The position numbers were made by a program, and so were the translations under genes. Positions 59,101-64,000 of a stretch of 64,000 bases of DNA are shown piece by piece. A model generated the notes under the pieces. The model worked only from the letters and a program-made list of their open reading frames with translations, was not told where the DNA came from and ran no database searches. Origin of the DNA: Poronia punctata (Eukaryota > Ascomycota > Sordariomycetes > Xylariales > Xylariaceae). The DNA lies in the NCBI GenBank assembly GCA_022579005.1, contig MU401473.1:124001-188000 (forward strand). Direction: 5' to 3'. Each line of letters opens with the position of its first letter. The first letter of the stretch is position 1.

Positions 59101-59964
59101 TTCTCACTCGGTGATATCAAGGTATCAATGTTTGGAAGGTTGGGTATACCCGTATGTGTGGGTGACGATGGGTATAGTAAAAGTGAGAATGCCTTCACAA
59201 TTCTATTGTAGGGACAAAAAATGGGGTTATACCAGGCCTGGTATAGGTCGAGTAAAAATGCACGATAGACAAACAGCAATACTTTCTTCGAAAGTCGCTG
59301 GCTTCTACCGTACTAGAAAGAAAATACTGGAATGAGAATGAGAGAATTCCACCGCTCATGGTATCAACAAATGTCTTACCGGTAACCTCCCAGTCGCGAT
59401 GTGTTTCGCTTCGTTCCCGGAAGCATAAAGACGTCACCATTCTCGCCCGTCATCGTGTACGAAAGCATTTCTAGGTGTTTAGAATGCCATAACAATTTAC
59501 GATAGATGCATGCAATATACCACAGTAAGTGCAAAATGGGATACATCACAATATGTTCTCTTCGCGTATGTGGTGTATCCGTAGTCGTACATTCATGCAT
59601 GTACAGTGTATGACGCACGGAGCGACTGTTCAAGGGGGACTCTTGTCATTTTTGGCTGCGGGGGCTTGTACATTGCAGTCTCAGACGATAAGAAAAGGGG
59701 GGGAGGGGTGAAGTGTAATTGGATGTACTCGTAGAGAAAACAGGCGATAGATGGCAAAGTTCAAATTATCAGTGAGAAAGTAAGTAGACACCTACTTAGA
59801 TGTTTAGACAATACTCACAGGCCTACGAGTACGATATGGAAATACGGCATTCATTCGTCTAATTATTCTTTGCCCTCTCTGTGTGTATAGGATAGTATAG
59901 TCTGGTCTACGTGTACTGGCCTGAGCCGATAATATACCCCCTTTTTCTTTTCTTTTTCCATCAA
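59101..59964. promoter_or_regulatory. Intergenic between cyclase and ATP-grasp genes
   Basis: 864 bp upstream of the ATP-grasp gene and downstream of the cyclase gene. No gene seen; it should contain the ATP-grasp promoter. A G-run near 59696-59708 is present. Confidence 0.4.
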
Positions 59965-61592
59965 TCACGCCTGAGCCTTGATCTCCTCGGAAACATTCTT
60001 TACCCTCCCCTTATTATTATTATTATTATTACCATTAGTAAGCGCGGCGGCCATACTCCGTTCCGCGGCCCTACTACTAACGGCCAAATCCTCAGCCGCC
60101 AGATCCGTATATCCCGTATCACTACTATCGACATACGCCTCGATACCGGCACCCCCACGCGCATATGTCGCCGCGAGGGCTTTATGCGCGTGTAGCGCTT
60201 CGCGAAGTTCTTGTTCGGTGGCGTCGTTGACGAAAGTGCATGTTCCGAGGGGGCTCGGCACGGCGAGACGGAGGAGACCGTCGCGGGTTTTCAGGATCGC
60301 TGCCGTTCCCCTTTCGAGAACGGATTCGTCGAATTGTGCGTGGTCGATGGATAGGCCGGCGCGAGAGAATAGGTTGAGAAGACGTTCATGTTCGGTGTCG
60401 GCGAGGAGGCCGCGACGGTTGGCGAGGGTGGCGGAGTAGGCCATGTCGATGGAGATGGCGTGGCCGTGACGGAGGGGGGTTTCGGGGATTAGTTCGTGAA
60501 GGGGGGACCAACTACATAAGGTATTTTTTACGCGTTAAATATTATCCATCTAGTACGTAGTTCCCGCAATGTAGAGAAGCTTACGTGTGGCCGTATGCGA
60601 TGACGCGGTCTAGACCGATTTCATGCAGATTGGGAGACTCGAGCTTCAGCATCTCGAAGATACCTTCACGGTTGATCTGTCCTCATAAGTCAGCAACATA
60701 CAATTTACACCAAGAGATAGGCTATGCAAACAAAACGTACGATATCAGCCGCCTTCCGAACCTCCTCCGCCGCTCCATCGTTCCGACCAAACTTGGTCTC
60801 GATCAACTGCTCACAGAACTTATCGAGCAAATCAAAAACTTGCAGATGAGCACAAGACGAGATCTTGACCAACTCTGCAAAGCCATTTCTGACCTGCGAA
60901 GTCGGCAGAGTACGCAAGAAGCCGAAATCGAGAAACGTGTGGAGAGGAGCGTGGTAGGCGCCCAGACGGTTCTTGTATCGGCCGTAGTTGACTGCTACCT
61001 TGATGCTGACGCTGGCGTCGATGAGGCCGATGACGGTTGTCGGAACTCGGATGAAGTTGGTGTTGCGACGGTAAGCAGCACAAGCGAATCTGAAAGGTTG
61101 TTGAGTTTTTTCGCATGTTCAAAGTATGTTTTTGGCATCAAGATTAAACATACCCTGCGACGTCGGTGACCAGACCTCCTCCGACCACAAGCACGGGTTC
61201 CTGCATTTACACGGTAAACAAAGCATATCCATCAACATTCTCTCTCTCAACATTAAACATACCTTTCGGATAATGCCAAAATCAGTCATAGAATCGCAAA
61301 TCTCCAAAAAGGTCTCGATAGTCTTGGCCTTTTCCCCAATAGAAGTCTGATGAACCTTGAGCTCGAGATCGAAACGCTTAAAGTACGTCTCCATCTTCTT
61401 GCCGTAGAGAGCGTAGACATTCTTATCCGTCACGGCGAGGACCCGGCCCCATTTCCTGTAACAGTCGGCCAGGTTCGGGTTCGCCGTGTCAAAGACTCCG
61501 TCTACAAAGGAGAAGTCGTATTCAATCTTCTCGTAACCCTCGACGTGGAACCCGGCCGGGGTCTCTTGGACGGTTGCTTTGAGATCAGACAT
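59965..61592 (-). CDS. Sugar-phosphate cyclase, demethyl-4-deoxygadusol synthase (MysA/DDGS) type
   Basis: Predicted 454 residues in five exons: 61592-61263, 61200-61154, 61089-60741, 60676-60585 and 60511-59965, with introns of 62-73 nt. The fold is that of dehydroquinate synthase. The NAD-binding loop [18 protein letters not shown] is followed by [40 protein letters not shown] and [14 protein letters not shown], where the metal-binding glutamate lies. Metal-ligand histidines follow in AYGHTWSPLHE and RHGHAISID. The [12 protein letters not shown] and NRLGAYHAP segments fit the sedoheptulose-7-phosphate cyclases (EEVS/DDGS) rather than true dehydroquinate synthase, which in fungi is part of the pentafunctional AROM protein. 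The adjacent methyltransferase and ATP-grasp genes favour DDGS. The C-terminus has an Asn run from a TTA microsatellite (60018-60040). Confidence 0.88.
60018..60040. repeat. TTA trinucleotide microsatellite in cyclase coding sequence
   Basis: Tandem TTA on the plus strand reads as an asparagine run on the coding strand, in the non-catalytic C-terminal tail of the cyclase. Confidence 0.8.
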
Positions 61593-62580
61593 TTTTTATA
61601 TATATTTTGGTTGACGAAAAGTACGAGTCTAAGATGTTGAAATCTAGATGATAGGAAAAAGAGACAACAGACAGTATAACAAGATTGTATGAATGACTAG
61701 AAAGTCAGGAATGATAGACCAACAACAAAGTTTGAATTAAATCTATTTTTACTTATTCCCTTCCATTTCCCATCCCCTGACCAGGAAAACAACAATCTCC
61801 CGTCATGCCGTCATTATCTCTCCATCTCACCCAATTACCCCGTATCCGTCCCATTTCGTCCTAGGACGGGATGTCCAAGTCAAAACTGTCTAAGAAGCAT
61901 CGGAGCCGTGTCTTGGGAGGGAAAAGATATGTCAGTTTATCATTCCATTATACGACGCACTCCCGACTCTAGACCGTCCCGGATCCGGTCAAAGGTGCAT
62001 TGCATTGGCATGTCCAACAACTGGTATCCCGTGCGAATGCCTCTGGTTATAGGACGATAGGCTACCGAGATTGGACTGCATGAGATTCGGAAACCATCTA
62101 TGCGAGATGTAGATCTAGGTAGATAATGGTAGATAACCGTTGGGAAAACCAGATACCAGACGACGAGCATTATTATACAAATAGCATGTACGTAAATGAA
62201 TTACATACCCGGCATCCAATCCCATACATATATCATAAGGGATTTCCCGGCCTCGGCGCTCGGAATGCAGGAGCGTGTCGGAAAAGCACAAATTTGAGGC
62301 TTGCCGCTTTGCATCTGCATTTGCATTTGCATTGCATACATGAGCGGGGAAAAGGAAAAGAAAAAGTCATGACAACATTGAACGTTTTAAGCGAAACGAT
62401 ACACGAAACAACTTTTCACCGGTTATCGAGAAGAAGGTGTTTAAACTAGGTAGGTATCAGGAGACCATCCCCCCCCCCCCTTTTTTCCCCCCCATTATTT
62501 CGTCCATTTTTGTCTTCTTTCGAACAAACAAAAGCAAAACAAAACGAAACAAACGACAATACCTAGTGTTAGGCTAGGTA
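61593..62580. promoter_or_regulatory. Shared divergent promoter of the cyclase and O-methyltransferase genes
   Basis: 988 bp between two divergent start codons, the natural place for coordinate control of the first two pathway steps. A (ATTTGC)n-like stretch lies at 62308-62334 and a C10-T6-C6 pyrimidine block at 62469-62493, near the O-methyltransferase start. TAGGTA words lie at 62104-62125, 62445-62455 and 62560-62580. No light- or stress-response element can be assigned by eye. Confidence 0.5.
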
Positions 62581-63584
62581 ATGGCTTCTTCACAAGAAGA
62601 CACGTTCGAGGGAGTGGCGTATCAGCCACAAGGAGATGTATACGTGAGTCTCTTCTTTTCCCAACACAACAACAAACCTCCTTTACATAATTACATACAT
62701 ACCTTGTACCTATTAGATACTGATCGATCGAAAAAGTGGAACGACGGCCGCGAACTCGAGCTCCTACACTTCATCCAGTCCCATCCCTCCCTCCCGGAAA
62801 TAAGAAACAACCCGGGCAAAGTCCTCTCCCTCATCGACGAATACGGCCGGACGAGGAGATACCTCATGAACATTGGCGAATACAAATCCGTCACCGTCAC
62901 CGACCTGATTAAAGAGAAAAAACCAAGAGTCGTGGTCGAGTTGGGCGGATATGTAGGCTATTCCGCCATTGCGTTTGCTGCTGCCTTGTCAGAGGGGGGT
63001 GTGTATTATAGTCTGGAGAGTAATCCCGAGTTTGGCCATGTGATTAATAAGCTCGTGGAGATTGCCGGGTTGAGTGATGTGGTCAAGGTTGTTGTTGGAC
63101 CGAGTTCGGATTCGTTGAAAAAGTTACATGCGGACGGGACTTTGACCAAGATTGATTTGTTGTTTTTGGATCATTATAAGCCGTCGTATACCGACGATTT
63201 GAAGATTTGTGAGGAGTTGGGGTTGGTGGGTGTTGGCAGTGTTCTGGCTGCTGATAATGGTAAGATGATGTTTGAGATGTGATACCTACGGACGGCATTT
63301 TCGACTTACTTACTAACTTGTCATGACAGTTATCAAGCCCGGAAACCCGCCATACCTCGAGTACGTGAGGAGTTCTGTCATGAACAAGGTTCGGAACTTG
63401 GCCGATACTGGACTCAGAGGAAACCCTTACCTCCAGTATGAGAGCAAGTTGGTCAAGGGGTGGGAGCCGACTGGTGTTCCGGTAGGTTTAAACTACTTTC
63501 TTGTCCTTTTTGTTGTACATGGTCACTAATAAGTAGTAGGATGGGATTGAGATTACAGAGTGTGTGGGTGTGATGGAAACATGA
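62581..63584 (+). CDS. COMT-type O-methyltransferase, predicted demethyl-4-deoxygadusol methylation
   Basis: Predicted 260 residues in four exons: 62581-62643, 62737-63259, 63330-63481 and 63540-63584. The first intron (93 nt, GTGAGT to AAAAAG) is an exact multiple of three without a stop, so reading through it is possible. Removing it joins QGDVY to WNDGRELELLHFI, the normal start of fungal COMT-like enzymes. The SAM loop is VVVELGGYVGYSAI. Catechol-methyltransferase metal ligands are seen in LLFLDHYKPSYTDDLKI (Asp, Lys) and VLAADNVIKPGNPPYL (Asp-Asn). The family methylates one oxygen of a vicinal diol or enediol in a magnesium-dependent way, and demethyl-4-deoxygadusol offers such an enediol. 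Position, divergent from the cyclase gene, makes it the MysB counterpart. A general catechol methyltransferase that happens to lie here cannot be excluded. Confidence 0.83.
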
Positions 63585-64000
63585 TCTGAGTTTCTATCAA
63601 GGGGCCATAATTACGGGGTAAGAGTAAGGAACTCGGAGCATCGGGTTGAGCTTGACTAGGAAACACGAAGCATGTGGCCTTGGACAAGGAGGACTCGTTG
63701 AGATTATCTGTCATGGTTTGAATCACGAGGGAATGAGACCTGTAATGCTCCTGCTTTGGGTATACGGAACGAGGATGAAAGCTTAGGCTCGGACGAATGA
63801 CAATATCCCAAAAAATCATGAACATGCAAAGTGGCTTTTCTTGTATATACGACTAGCATATAAGCCGTAAGAATGGTTGTAGATGACATCCATGTGGAAG
63901 GCGGATTACAACAACGCTATGGAAGTAATTGAGTATGACATAATAAAGGCAGGATAGAACAGAAGAAAAGGTGACAACGCTTGATTGTAGACTGTACGCT
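63585..64000. other. Right-edge intergenic sequence
   Basis: 3' flank of the O-methyltransferase gene. No gene recognised in the 416 bases left; the cluster could continue beyond the window. Confidence 0.45.

Noticed and set aside
59965..61592. Cyclase as the shikimate-pathway dehydroquinate synthase
   Set aside because: Fungi carry that activity in the AROM protein, and the motifs plus neighbours fit sedoheptulose-phosphate cyclases better.
62581..63282. O-methyltransferase as one uninterrupted 233-codon reading frame
   Set aside because: It would insert 31 low-complexity residues before the WNDGRE motif and lose the C-terminal exons that complete the COMT fold.

Overview
This is nuclear DNA of a filamentous ascomycete (Pezizomycotina, most likely Sordariomycetes). 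The genes carry short GT-AG introns (about 48-218 nt), the proteins match fungal orthologues (Ndc1, Pep12, Cox18, Alg11, Trm2, She4/Cro1, Tfb4, Arp3), intergenic DNA is rich in CTACCTA/TAGGTA words, and one retrotransposon has been destroyed by C-to-T/G-to-A mutation of the RIP type. The species cannot be named from the sequence.

Layout. 1-2388: partial minus-strand gene of unknown function running off the left edge, with a CXC-like cysteine cluster. 3.7-8.7 kb: NDC1 nucleoporin (-), Pep12 syntaxin (+), Cox18 insertase (-). 9442-16564: a 7.1-kb LTR retrotransposon with 195-bp LTRs and a 5-bp target duplication, reduced to AT-rich non-coding sequence. 17-37 kb: housekeeping genes ALG11 (+), secreted gamma-glutamyltranspeptidase (-), TRM2 (+), UNC-45/She4 chaperone (-), TFB4 (+), taspase-like threonine peptidase (-), ARP3 (+). 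38-49.3 kb: PGAP4-like glycosyltransferase (+), secreted bicovalent-flavin AA7-type oxidase (+), DENN-domain protein (-). A 4.1-kb gene-free gap follows.

53.5-63.6 kb is the most interesting part: four contiguous genes that look like a mycosporine (UV-sunscreen) biosynthetic cluster. They are an adenylation-carrier-reductase NRPS-like enzyme (-), a membrane-anchored ATP-grasp ligase (-), a demethyl-4-deoxygadusol synthase-type sugar-phosphate cyclase (-) and, divergently, a COMT-type O-methyltransferase (+). The first three steps match the cyanobacterial MysA/MysB/MysC logic: cyclase, O-methylation to 4-deoxygadusol, and ATP-dependent coupling of an amino acid. The last cyanobacterial step (MysE or MysD) is replaced by an enzyme ending in a thioester reductase with an intact catalytic triad. 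That would explain why fungal mycosporines are typically amino alcohols (glutaminol, glutamicol, serinol types). The product is inferred, not shown.

Multi-exon gene models were built by hand from splice-site phase and family fit. All total to a multiple of three with no internal stop, but none has transcript support here.
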